DNA of 64,000 nucleotides from positions 17,934,700 to 17,998,699 of the forward strand of contig OW285191.1 of NCBI GenBank assembly GCA_935421135.1, read 5' to 3'. The notes under the pieces were generated by a model. It was not told the origin of the DNA and did not search any database. It saw nothing but the letters and a program-made list of their open reading frames with translations. This document shows, in pieces, positions 1 to 11,689 of this stretch. A program made the position numbers and the translations under genes. The DNA comes from Bugulina stolonifera. Lineage: Eukaryota; Bryozoa; Gymnolaemata; Cheilostomatida; Bugulidae. Numbering within the stretch: the first letter of the stretch is position 1; every line of letters begins with the position of its first letter.

Positions 1-2298
1 GTAGATGAAGTTGTCTTCTCTTATATTGCTGGAATCCTCACAGAATCCTTAGATGATGTAGACATGGAAGAGTTTATAGCAATCATGGATGCATATGTAC
101 CAGGCTTTGCTCTAATTCCACAGTGAGTACTTCACAGTCAAAGTTGTGAATGCATGTACTAGCTGTTGTATTAACATGTTTAGATAACCAAATATGTTTT
201 TATCAATCACCCATTTTTTTCTCGTCTACCTGAAGAGCGGATGTTGTACAGTTTCTCAATAAACTGGCAGCTGATATGAACTCTGAAACTCCACAAAACA
301 ACACAATCCAGCCGCCTCCTTCTGACAAGGATTCCTCCGCAGACGTGAAGCCTAGACGGAGAACTAGAAGAAATAGGCTGAAGTCCGAGTCCGGAGGCAC
401 TATCCAGTCTACTTCTCAAGTAAGGTTGCTAATGCGACGGCTCATCTATTGCCCCCATCCCATTGCGTACTACACAAGTCATGATGCTACAATGTACTTA
501 TTCTTAGTCATTGACAATGCATTAGCAGAAACTCTACATAAAACAGAATTGCAAGTTTCGCACTCTTTAAGTTCACAGAGTCACATATAATTGTCTTTTA
601 TAGGTTGTCTTTCCTCCTACGTCTTTGTCTGTACTTGCAAGAGAACATTGTTGTTATACTGTACCATATACATTTAGGTCGGGGATAGCTGTACGGCAGC
701 TACAACCAGAAGTATTCAACAACGTACCTTCTCAGAAAGCAGCTCTGTTAGTGAATATGATTGGCCTTTCTTAGCAGATCATGCTAATAGGCCCCGCCTA
801 GATTCAGGATGCGGCAGTCTTGGTGTAGACAATCCACATTTTGTAAGTGAATTAAGTCAATCGCTTTCCGAGTGTATCAATGACCTCTCCATTAAACAAA
901 GTGCAACTTTTAATGATGATACTGTTGAGGTCAAGGTTGAATTCCCTACCAAAGCCACTTCCATGACTGCTAGCTCAGAAGTCATAGTGGACAGGACTGA
1001 TGACATTGAGGGACACGAGGCAGCAGTCGGTGCAGAGGGAGAAGATGATGAGACGGTATCACCATGTGATGAATACGCTCAAGCTATTAGACAACTTGTA
1101 GAAATTTTTCCAGATAATAGTAAAGCAGTCATTGAAAACAGTCTGCAAAACAATGGCAATGATTTAGAGCGAACAGTTTCGTGTTTATTGGCTGGTGATC
1201 TAGTTCCAACTCAAGTACTTCCTTCAAATCGTAAGCACAAGCCCACTAAGGGTAGCAATATAACTGTGGACTTGACTGCCACTCACACGAGCAGAAAGAA
1301 GAGAGCTTCAGGTCGATCTCGAAGGAAATCCAACAGCCAGAGTAATGATGACCATCCTGGAGAGGAAGAGCAACTCCAAAAGCTGTCTTCAGCTGAAATG
1401 AAAGCTCTGATAGTTGACAAGTAAGTCTATGATATCAATACAGTGGCTGATGGCTCAGTAGGTCTGTAATAGGCCTATACATACACATCATCTCTGACAT
1501 GTATGGTCGTATATCTGTTCAAGTTGTCATACATTGTACAGTACATACACATCTAATAGTGTATAGCTTATGACAAGTTGGGAGTTGTCTTATTCCACCA
1601 TCTGGTTAACACTGAGCAGACAAATCCAAAATTAATTGATATTTTCATCAATTTGCATGTTTTAGCCTAACACAATGCCTATATTATTAGCACATACATA
1701 CATCATACTGTAGTTGTATATAGACAAGTTATCAGCACCATTTAGTGCTCAGTCCTTAAGCACTAGAATGTATCTGGTATCTCTCCTAAGACACAAGTAG
1801 TTTATGTATATCACAACTATATAAGAACATAATGCCACTGATGTCACTTCCTGTTGCAGATACTCGTATTATCCAACTGATGCTGACGCTAAGACGTACA
1901 TTCCTAAACTACAGTCGAGTGTAAGTCAGCACTAGATTTACATAATGTTCAGCCATAAACCAAACTGTAATAAATGTAGTTTTTTATGTATAATTATTTC
2001 TGTTCATTCAGTAGTATTGGTAGTTATCTTTTCGTGGTAGTGGAACTTGTCGCTATGCTCCTATCTCAACATTCCACTTTTGAAATATTGGTGGTGCAAT
2101 TAGAGAGAAGACAACTTCACAGATATATTTATAGGTTGTTCTTCGTTGCAGGAGGATAAAAAGATGGTGAGATATAGAGATGGTCAGGTTGTGTCCACTA
2201 AAGGTGAGAGGTTTAGTGAGGTCAAAACCACACTCACAGAGGATATGAAGAAGACATACATAAACCTCAAACCAGCCAAACAGTATAGATTTCACTAA
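1..2298 (+). CDS. CUEDC2: CUE domain-containing protein 2 (5' end outside window)
   Basis: Five exons: 1-122 (partial), 236-419, 678-1420, 1860-1920, 2152-2298 (TAA). All junctions are GT-AG and the phases agree. The first exon encodes a segment ending YVPGFALIP, matching the conserved N-terminal region of CUEDC2. Exon 3 carries the CUE ubiquitin-binding domain (about 1057-1200; [16 protein letters not shown] then [11 protein letters not shown]). The last exon ends in [12 protein letters not shown] and [14 protein letters not shown], which I recognise as the conserved C-terminus of vertebrate CUEDC2. The human protein binds ubiquitin and is linked to IKK/NF-kB dampening and steroid-receptor turnover; those roles are inferred here by orthology only. 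The middle (276-960) is low-complexity, acidic and Ser-rich, and probably disordered. The start codon lies upstream of the window. Confidence 0.93.
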
Positions 2299-3698
2299 CC
2301 ATTGCTATCCACCAATCACTCACCATGATTGTACTAGCAGTTTGTTCTATACTGAATTTTCTACTTGTGATATTATTTTTGCAGCTTCCGCACATTTATA
2401 CACACATTATGTAACTTATATCTGCACTTGTTAATTATTTGTTGTGTATTTAAGGTATCGTCTATGAATACCTGGGCTCATCTGTACTGTATATGGATAT
2501 ACTGAGGGTAGGCAGGTGTTGTACATTAGGTCTGCTACATATATTATCTACTTCCTTCCTTCCTAATGTATAATATTATTTGTAATAGAATATACATGTA
2601 AGTATTCTTGGTCATTATTTCTGCTTCACTCAGTCTTTATAAGTGTCTATCAATACAGGCTACTGTAAATTCAGGAGTTGTCTTCTTCATGTGATTTCAT
2701 GTCTGTATTTGTTGAATCAAGTCAGGCTATATTACCAATATTGCTTATAATACACATGAAATATACATTATTATTATTATATTTACTAGTTTATTCCACC
2801 AAACCAACATCTCTATAAATATCATCTAAGAATGAATTTTTTTTGAAAATATAACAACAACCCTCATTCATTCAGCAGTAGTGAAACAGATAGTCTACCT
2901 AACATGGTATACTAGTAGTATATTATAGTATATACACATCTATGTACAAGCTAAACAAATCATAATATGAACAACTGAGTGATAACAAAATATAGTCTGG
3001 CAAGTTATGAGCAGTGAGCAATTACAGCTTTTGTAGACTGTGGTCTTAAAGCTACAATAATTAGGTAGGGGGAGTTTTGCAGTCTTTGGTTTGTATGCCA
3101 GGTGTCTTTTTAAATTATTGGGAAAGACAACTTGATGTCAAATTTTGAACTATGCAGGAGCAGTACAGTTCATTTGGCACTTCACAGGGCCCACCCTTGC
3201 CAGATATGGAACCTAGGCTAAAATATACAACCTGAGTTCTTATCTCATAGCTGGGCCTCACTACAGCCCCTTACTAATGGCAAATGGATCATACAATCTA
3301 CATTTATGTACATACATAAAATGCCAAGTAACTCAAGAGAGAATAACTCATAATAAAACATTACATAAAGCAAAATAAATCTACTGTAATATCATACAGA
3401 TACCCAACATGTTTGTCTTACTGTCACACCTTAGCAGATATGACATCCATAATATCTAATATAATAACAATTTAAATAATAATATTGTATAACATTACGT
3501 ACTTTTTGGAATGTCTAACTTTCATAGCATACAACGGTAATTTACTACCCATAAATTCTCTGTGATATGGTACACACAGTATCTTCAATATTATGCATTC
3601 TTGGTTAGTTTGCCCACACTAACTAGTAGGCAAAAACCATACTTACATATAATACTGTCTGTCTATTGTAGATATGTACTGGTGTGTGGGTAGATACG
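2299..3698. other. Convergent intergenic spacer
   Basis: Spacer between the 3' ends of CUEDC2 (+) and the LRR gene (-). It is AT-rich, has no exon-like reading frame, and presumably holds both 3' UTRs. I did not find a clear AATAAA close to either stop. One copy of the dispersed nonamer GGAGTTGTC lies at 2674-2682. Confidence 0.6.
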
Positions 3699-6600
3699 TT
3701 AGACGAATGCCTGGCCGGGATGGCCATGTTCTACACATGACGGTAAAGTCTTTTGTGGTGTATGTATGTGAGAGTGGTGATGTGTGTGCGGATGGTGATG
3801 ATGCTGATATTCTGTCTGTGTTGTCGGTGTGCCGTTGTTATTTGGTAGTGGCATCTGTGCTCTTTCATACATTGCTCTGTAACCAATAGTCCAATATAAT
3901 GTTATGTTTACCCTTGTGTGACAAACAGAAAGTGAATAATATATGCGGGTGGTTCCATCACTGCCATATACATGATACAGCTATGCAATGTACCGTACGT
4001 CCCCTAGAAATACTCATAATCTATACTAAAGGTAATATGAAGAAACTGATGGCTGAAGTATATGCATGGTCTCTGTGGTGTACCCACAGCCATGTTGTGA
4101 CCTGGATGTACGATAGTTTAAACAGAACAGCTATGACTCCACTAGCCTGGATATCCATGTCACAGCTAATAACAGCATTACTATATCCTAGACTGACATA
4201 GACTGACATAGAGAAAGGTAAATATACATGTAGGTGCAATCAATGGAGATGTAGAGCGTTACTAACCTATAGTGCTGCTTCTTCAGCTTCTTCTTTAGCC
4301 TCCATCTGTGCTGCCAGAACACAATGGCTGCCACCACCAGTATGACAAAGGAAGTACATCCTATAATTATTAGTATTATTGTTTTCTCCATCACAGTTTC
4401 TGAAGAGCAGTTGGCACCTTCTAGATCAAACTCCTGGAGAAGTGTGTCAGATTGAGCAGAGGGTGCCGTACACCGATACTCATCATAGCCAACTATGTGT
4501 ATCTTTGTGGTCTTCAGCCATTCTAAAGTGTCTTCCATGGTGCAGTCACACTGCCACTTGGTTCCAGACAAATCCAGTGACTTTAGACTGTAAAAGAATG
4601 CATTGATGGCAATGAGCTTATAAGGACTTTATCGAAGTAAAAGAAGGTGCATCGGTAGCGACAACCTATAATATTTACATATATGTATTAGTAAAGGTTT
4701 TTCGTATGGTAAGTATCAAGATGCATCAGCTAGCTGTACGAGTATACAAGCAAATTTTACTAATTGTTGTGAGAATTCATTTAAATGTCTATGTAGCGTT
4801 TCTACAGTGCGTTGTAACTGATAGCTGATATTTCGTGTTACAATGCTACAAGGGTGAGGTGCATTACTAACCTCACAAGAGGATTAACTGTAGTATAGTT
4901 GAATCCAGTCAACTCATTGTGACCTATATTCAGACTGTTCAAGATACTCAACTCCTCAAACTGTCTGCTATTGACATCTGTTAGCTTGTTGTGACTTAGG
5001 TCCAAGTGCTTAAGTACTGTCAGGTTTGCCAAGTAGTTGGGTCTTAATATTCTCAAGTTATTTGAACTTAGATACAGGCGTTCTAGTCTAATAGGAGAGG
5101 GTGAGGAGAAGACTCCCGGCTTAGAAGGATCTGAAACAAAACAAACATAATGCAATGGTCAACTTTTTATACAGACAAAATCTATAAAATTTTTGCATTG
5201 CTCATCTAATTAGACAGCCCTGGCATGGTATAATTATTGTAATAGACATATCAATGGCATATATCGATATTTGGGAGTGTCTTCCCTCCTAAACCGGAGT
5301 AACACAAACTCCTAAACAGCACAGTAGAGGCTCACTTCGCAGGTAGTCTCCCAGATCATTGTTGTCGAGATTGAGTTCAGTCAGATCTATGAGGTTGGTA
5401 AAGAGGGTCTCTGGTAATTGCTCCAGGCGGTTGGTGCTCAAGTCTAGAATCTGCAGACGATTCATGTTCTTCATACTTTCCTTGCTGGAATATTAGTAGG
5501 TTTTATGTGTTACTTTTCACTTTGTACTAGCAATTCTTACATGATCTAAATGGGTCATTAATATGTCTGTATATAGCAGAGAGAATGTTTGAATGCCTTC
5601 AGTAGCACCACCAGTGGTTTCTGGTCAGCGAGATCCTGGAGGACTGAGTAGTGAGTAGTTTACTTCTCAATCTTATTCTGACTCGCATGCCCAACAAGAA
5701 ATTCCACAACTGCCTTTCTTTGACAGCTATCAATGGCTTGACTATGTTGTCTAATATTTATGCTAGAAGTCAGTTTGTAAGTAATATACTTACTGTATAT
5801 AGGTTATGCTGTTTTGTTGAAGATAAAGTTCCCGAACAACTGTAAGACCCCAACTATCAACCCCTGATAGTTTATTGTTGGACAAATCCAGCACTCTTGG
5901 GTTCCAATCACTGAATGCATCTCTACAAGTACATAAGATAATATGTAGCCTTGGACTATACAGACTATTGCATGTGGTATTACTTTGCATTTTCTTATTC
6001 TTACCAATAAGCTCAGTAAATGTACATGGACATGTAGATTCATATTCAATAAGAGTCTAAAATAACAAATTATAAGTTTTAAAGATAGTGATGTCACTTT
6101 GCCGAACGGTTATAAATTTAGACTTCTGTCCTATGGCAGGCCAAGTACACCATACAATGAATATAATAATAAGTCACATGTTATGTCACATGGCACGTCA
6201 CATAGTGTGTCACATGGCGCCATGCCACATGTTGTGTCACATGACACTATGCAACATGCTACTATGTCACATGATGTGTCACATGATACAACATGACATG
6301 GTAAGGTTCTTACTCTGCTATGTAGCTGATTCTATTCCCAGTAAGGTTGAGATGAGTGAGTATGGATGAGGAAGGTATTACTTTACTACCCAGACTCCTA
6401 ATCTTATTGTTACCAAGAAGTAGCTTCTCTATCAGATAAATACGAAAGAACTCATCCGGAACTTCGATCAGATTGTTTGATACGTCCAGTTCCCTTAAGT
6501 TCTACAGGTGGTAATAAAAATGAAACAGTAGTAAAAGCTGACATTAAATAAGCGTTTGAAATGTGATCATAATCGTACATGTACACTTATACGTAATCGT

Positions 6601-9600
6601 ACAACACCGCAGATGATTTTCAATATAAACTGGCTGCATAACTGTTGAGGTAACAAACAAATCACATGTGCTAGTAGTTGGCAATCACAACATAGAAGAG
6701 GTAGAATAACTCTCACCTCCAAATAATCGATGCTCTCTACCTGCCGAATTCTATTATGCGACACATCCACTGTTTCAAGCTTAAAGTTTCGAGAGAAGGG
6801 CTCCGATGTAAATGTTGTCAACAAATTGTGACTGAGATTAATTTTTTCTACACTCTCAGAACCTGTCAAGTATACAGACTACATGTATATGTACACATCA
6901 AACTAGGAACACGCGAGTGTACAATATACATGTGTGTCATTTAACACTTGCATTTTTGGTTGAATTGTTGAAAAAGGACCTAATGTACAGCAGATTTGCA
7001 AAACATAACTTGGGTAAGAATTCAAGGCTGAAAGCTTTGAACTCATGTTGAGCACTAAGAAATGGATCCTTCGGTGTATTGATAACAACAAGCATGCTGG
7101 TATTCGTATAGCCAGAGTAACCAGGAACAGCTGTATGATGAGTCAGCACTCACCTTCAAAGTTCTGCTCCTGCACAGAACTAATGAGGTTATGGGAGGCG
7201 TCAAGTGTAACCATCTTAGGCAGGCGTAGAACTGGTAAACTCTGCATCTTGTTATGACTCAAGTCTAGTCTCTTTAAAGCTTTTACGGGGCTTAAGTCCT
7301 CTGACTTGAGCTCAGACAAATTATTATGACTTAGGTCAATGAATTCCAAGTACTCTACAAGAGTTATGGATAGCACATTGTTACAGTCTATGTATTTCAG
7401 CTTCAGATCCTAACTCATACACCCAGTATCACCAGCACACAAATACCAGACTACCAACAGTAGCAGATAACTTCAAATTAAGTTGATAACAAGTAATAGT
7501 TTATGGTCTACAATATACAAGTACAGGTATTTTATGAGAGGACTTTTCCAGTTTTGAAGTGAGTTCCCATACTAAAAAGGAAACAGCAAAGGTGGCCCGT
7601 TCTAGAGTGCTATACTTACTTATAATAATATATACTATACTACAATGTATACTACTTACCAGCATGCACCAGAGATCGGAGAACATAACTAAGGTCAGAT
7701 ATATTGACCCCAGCCAGTCTTATTGTAGAGATCCTTGCAGACCTGCAGACCTTCTGTATTGTAGCATTTAGATCTCTCTGGTTTATATCTTGATTGTAGC
7801 TGATGTCAAAGTTAACAATGTTGTTGATATACTGAAGCACGTCTGCAACACATAATGCATGATATGATTCTATCAGGATGATGAAATAAATGTGATATAT
7901 ATATTACATATTTCTATCAAGTGTCTACTTTTCAGCCCTTGAAGAATAATCAATTTTTACAACTAATGGATTATAATTTATACAGTAATATAATATTTCA
8001 AGAGTTTATGAATACCAAACTCATAATTTTAATTAATGTAAAGATTAGTCTATTGAATAGGTGGAGAGTTTAGGGACTTTGCTAGTGGCATGTCGAGTAG
8101 GTGCTGTTCTAAATACACTCAAATAAATATTGCCAGTAGATCCCATCATAATGAAATGTAATATGGGCCAATAGGTAGATGGTAAGCTTTGACCCATAAA
8201 TAGTGAAAGCCTGGTGAAGAGGGTCTACCCAAAGGGAGAACTAATTTTCTTTTGTTAGAAATATCTGTAGCTAGAGGAAAGGTCCAGTAAAAGTTATTTG
8301 TCTCTTCAGGAAACAACCAACTTCTTTAGAATAATAGAACCAAGTGTCTAAACATACTGTGTACACAGATGTGTGAGTACGTATGCTCCACATAATCTAC
8401 AGGCTACACTTAGAGCCAAAAGTTGATGGAGTGAGTTTGAAATTCCCAAGAGTACTGTAATAGTCTTCACAGAACTCTGTACTGGTGGCTGAGTCCTACA
8501 TCCCAATTGTGGTTATAGCGTTTTACTCTCTACTGCAGGCATAATATAACGACCAAACCTTTATTACTTTTTGTGAGCATTTCATGATTTAATCTCTCTT
8601 GTAGTAGCAGTTATAGAAACTTTGATGGACTATTTCTTGTCTTTAGACTTTATTGCAGATATTTCCTGTTTCTATGAGAAGACAATCTGACTAGTACTAG
8701 ATCATCTCACATCTGTTTCTCTACTTAGAACCAATCACTTGAAATGTGGAGGTTTGTTTAAGATGGACGTAGATTAGATAGGTTGACAAGTAGAGCAATT
8801 TTTAACAAACTCTAATTTTGCAGGAAGTCTGAATTGGCTTACTTCGAATGTATTCACAAAGTTTATATGCAGTAGAGAACAGGGACCAATGAGAGGTAGG
8901 AGATACGAAGGCCCTTTATTCTGCTAGTCCCTGTTCCAATGTTGGAATAGATATTTATAAACTTAATTTTTATCCGATATTACCCTTAACTTTAGTATAT
9001 TTGATGGACGATAGTGTGCCTCCATTTTTCTACAATCAATGTGCAAACCCCTCCACATATTAAAACTTTCGAAGTTAGTCTCAAGCACACTTTTCGTTCT
9101 ACTTTTATGTTAGATTGAAATAACTCAAATTGTTGAGGACTGCAAGTATGTGTACCCAAACTAGATACGGGACAGCATATTATTATGTACTACAGTGTGT
9201 AACTATACTGTAACAATATTGCATTGGGGATAAAATAATCTACTGGTACTACATTCAAATATTTCACCTACGTGTACAGTCCAGGCACAACGAGAACTAC
9301 AAGAGCAAGTGTACACAACTCCCACAAACATAGGGATTCCAACTACCCCGCCCTAACTTACCAGCGTCTATCCTATGGATTCCACAGCTAGATAAGTTCA
9401 GAGTCTGTACAGACTTTAAGACTTGGAATGAGTGTTTATGGATCTCTGCAAAGTTGTTGCCACTCAAATCCACATACTGTAAATCCTACAAATACAACTC
9501 TAATTCTAGTAGTTCTTAGAAGAATACAATTCTGACTGATAGAATGGACACATTGTTGGTGAATAAGAGCTGTATTTCTATATCTTTACGATAGAGATTC

Positions 9601-11641
9601 ATCAATACAGTATACCCGGGAACTTTGCGTTTGTACCGATAAAACTGACTTTGCATGACCACATGAATATCTCTCCAATTACAAGTAGGGCATATACAGA
9701 GATAGAATTTCTTCAGGGTGTTGGCCAACATGTACGCAGGACTATGCTACTGGTATTGGATTTATGGTATATGTCGTATTTATATTATACACAGCACATA
9801 CCTCATGTGGGACAAACTCTGTCCCAAAAGTGGGGTCTGTGAGCACATTGTTGGAGAGATGCAGTTTGACCAATCTGGTGAGGAGCTGGAATCCTGCACC
9901 TGGTATTCTGGTGAGAGAGTTGAACCTGAGATCCAACTCTTCGACTTCTCTACAACCTCTAAACATCTCCTGGTCTCTGAAGTCATCATCTGATCAGAAT
10001 AGATGAGGATCATTGTAGAAGCCGGAGAGATCAATGTAAGGTGTTAGTTAGTGTAGTTACAATGTAGTTGTTTTCACATAGAACATATAAATTAGTAAAC
10101 CAGCAGGAAATTGATTGCCCACAAGTACACAGCCTAGAAAAGCTGGTAATTTATTGCTGCATATTTAGCACACATGCTAAGAACTGCTGAAATAACCCTG
10201 ACAAGACAATGAATGTAAAACCAAATAAATTCTGAAATATTGCAAAAAATAAATCAATTGCGGATTAGAATAAATAGTTACACAAAATTCAATTCCAGGT
10301 GTTGTACTTGTACTTACAGTTAAGATTATTATGGGAGAGATCAAGCGTTTTCAGCTCTCTAAGATTTGCAAAGGCATTGACCTCTATTTTAACCAGACCA
10401 TTGTTGGATAAGTTTATAGACTTGAGAACTGGTGTGAAGGACTGGTTTCTCAAAACCTTGATGGAGTTCCCTGATAGATCCACAGTTTCAGTCTCGACTG
10501 GTAACTACAGATAAGAGAGTTAGGTGTAGACATCATTGAATAACGAACTACAGATAAGAGAGTTACATTGTAGGTGTAGACATCACTGAATAACCAACCA
10601 CTTTCAATACATAGCCACATTTGCACAGTTTTTTTAATCGTACTAAAAATTATGCAATGTTAACCAGACTGTTAGATCAAAGCCATGGACTATGTCCATA
10701 TACTGGGTGCTGTTGATCTGCATGTTACACAGTGTATGTTTAGGCCTATTCAGAGTCTAATTTCAAATATTCTCTGGATTAGGCTTGTAGGCCTGCCTAC
10801 ATACTATGGCATTTCATTTTAACTGCCACTACTCCACTATGCAGATCTTATTACTGAATTAATGAGGAGACAATGTTGTACAAAATATGAACATAAAACA
10901 AATGCCATAACTGGCATTTAACATCTAGCATTTTAATATGTGGACATTACAGCCCCCAGCTAAGCAAACACAAAGAAACATGTCTGGCAAAAAGCTTGTA
11001 CTCAGTGACTTTGACAGAATCAGAAATTAGCATAAAAATAGATTTTTTATGGTGCAGATGCTCTCTTGTACCAACAAACTGTGGTAGAAAAATGAAGCTT
11101 TATAATGATTTGGAAATCATGGTCAAATTGTGGTATAAAAATCAGAGATTGTACTGAATATTCGTAAATTAGTATACATTGCCTAAATATCCTTTGTATG
11201 TACACACTAGACTAGCAGGAGCCCAGTTTTGGTAGTACAACTATCACAGCAGCAACCATTTAAATTGTAGAAGAGGGGCTTGTGAACAAGATGTCCATGA
11301 ATGTGATGATTCTCATGCCATCACCCAATATTTTCTCCATGTACGAAATAATAACATTTTACTGAAAGGGCTGCTGTGGGCAACCTAAAGAATGATGAGA
11401 AGATCTGGAACTAGATATACTCCCTCTTTTGCTTGAGACAGTAAGGGTTTAGAAATGACGCATGTCTAATACTGCTCCAACAAAACAGGACACTTACCTC
11501 AGGAACTGCAGTGAGACCAGCATTTTTACAGTCCACTCTGTAAACTGACTGTGCGTAGCATTTACAGCCGAATGGACATTGCGTGGCAGAAGCTAAGTTC
11601 CAGCAGAAAGTCACAAGCAGTAGGGCACGCCACGACCCCAT
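3699..11641 (-). CDS. Leucine-rich-repeat single-pass membrane protein, Toll/chaoptin-like ectodomain
   Basis: Fourteen exons, read on the minus strand: 11641-11498, 10504-10318, 9989-9802, 9485-9362, 7842-7660, 7571-7519, 7409-7154, 6862-6717, 6501-6314, 5922-5794, 5484-5336, 5130-4872, 4587-4267, 3876-3699. They sum to 2505 nt (834 residues) with consistent phases. Exon 1 encodes a signal peptide (MGSWRALLLVTF...) and a cysteine-rich LRRNT cap (CPFGCKC). Then come well over a dozen LRRs (for example LDLSHNNL, LNLTGNRI, LDLSTNRL). Exon 13 has an LRRCT cap (WQCDC...), a transmembrane helix (about 4315-4390) and a basic stop-transfer KKKLKKQ. The tail is about 60 residues with HHHHPHTHHHSH and no TIR domain. 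It is probably a cell-surface recognition or adhesion receptor; the ligand is unknown. The 53-nt exon at 7519-7571 is the least certain, but it is needed to restore the frame. Confidence 0.85.
6165..6300. repeat. TGTCACATG-rich tandem motif in an LRR-gene intron
   Basis: About ten imperfect copies of a 9-12 bp unit with core GTCACATG, lying in the intron just downstream (on the minus strand) of the exon at 6314-6501. The core is an E-box-like CACATG, but simple repeat expansion explains it without any regulatory role. Confidence 0.7.
7843..9361 (-). other. Large LRR-gene intron
   Basis: About 1.5 kb between the exons at 9362-9485 and 7660-7842. I read both strands for exons or element ends and saw nothing recognisable. 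Confidence 0.6.
10505..10597. repeat. Tandem duplication spanning an LRR-gene splice acceptor
   Basis: Two copies (43 bp and about 50 bp) of a unit beginning ACTACAGATAAGAGAGTTA on the plus strand. On the minus strand each copy provides the acceptor CTCTTATCTGTAG. The proximal acceptor AG is at 10506-10505 and feeds the exon at 10504; the duplicate is 43 nt upstream at 10549-10548. The second unit carries a small internal insertion. Confidence 0.8.
10598..11497 (-). other. First coding intron of the LRR gene
   Basis: About 0.9 kb of AT-rich intron between the signal-peptide exon and the first LRR exon. I see no feature in it beyond the duplicated acceptor at its 3' end. Confidence 0.55.
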
Positions 11642-11689
11642 CCCTTATGTAGCGGCAGATGTTGGTTTGTTCAGCTGACTAACTTCTTT
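11642..11689 (-). promoter_or_regulatory. 5' leader of the LRR gene with a splice acceptor
   Basis: Reading the minus strand, a good acceptor (TACTATTTCAG, ending at 11690) lies 48 nt upstream of the ATG. The mRNA leader is therefore probably spliced from an exon in the gene-poor region. Strong minus-strand donors CAGCAG|GTGAGT at 21530 and GAACAG|GTGAGT at 27706 are candidate ends of such leader exons. This is inference from splice signals only. Confidence 0.5.

Noticed and set aside
3900..4200. Minus-strand frame downstream of the transmembrane exon as the receptor tail
   Set aside because: It is open and can be spliced in phase, but the exon at 3876-3699 also fits in phase, ends cleanly and has a better acceptor. 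RNA would decide.
5573..5650. Additional LRR-gene exon
   Set aside because: An acceptor-like site exists, but the phase does not fit and the flanking exons (5922-5794 and 5484-5336) join perfectly without it into a regular LRR.
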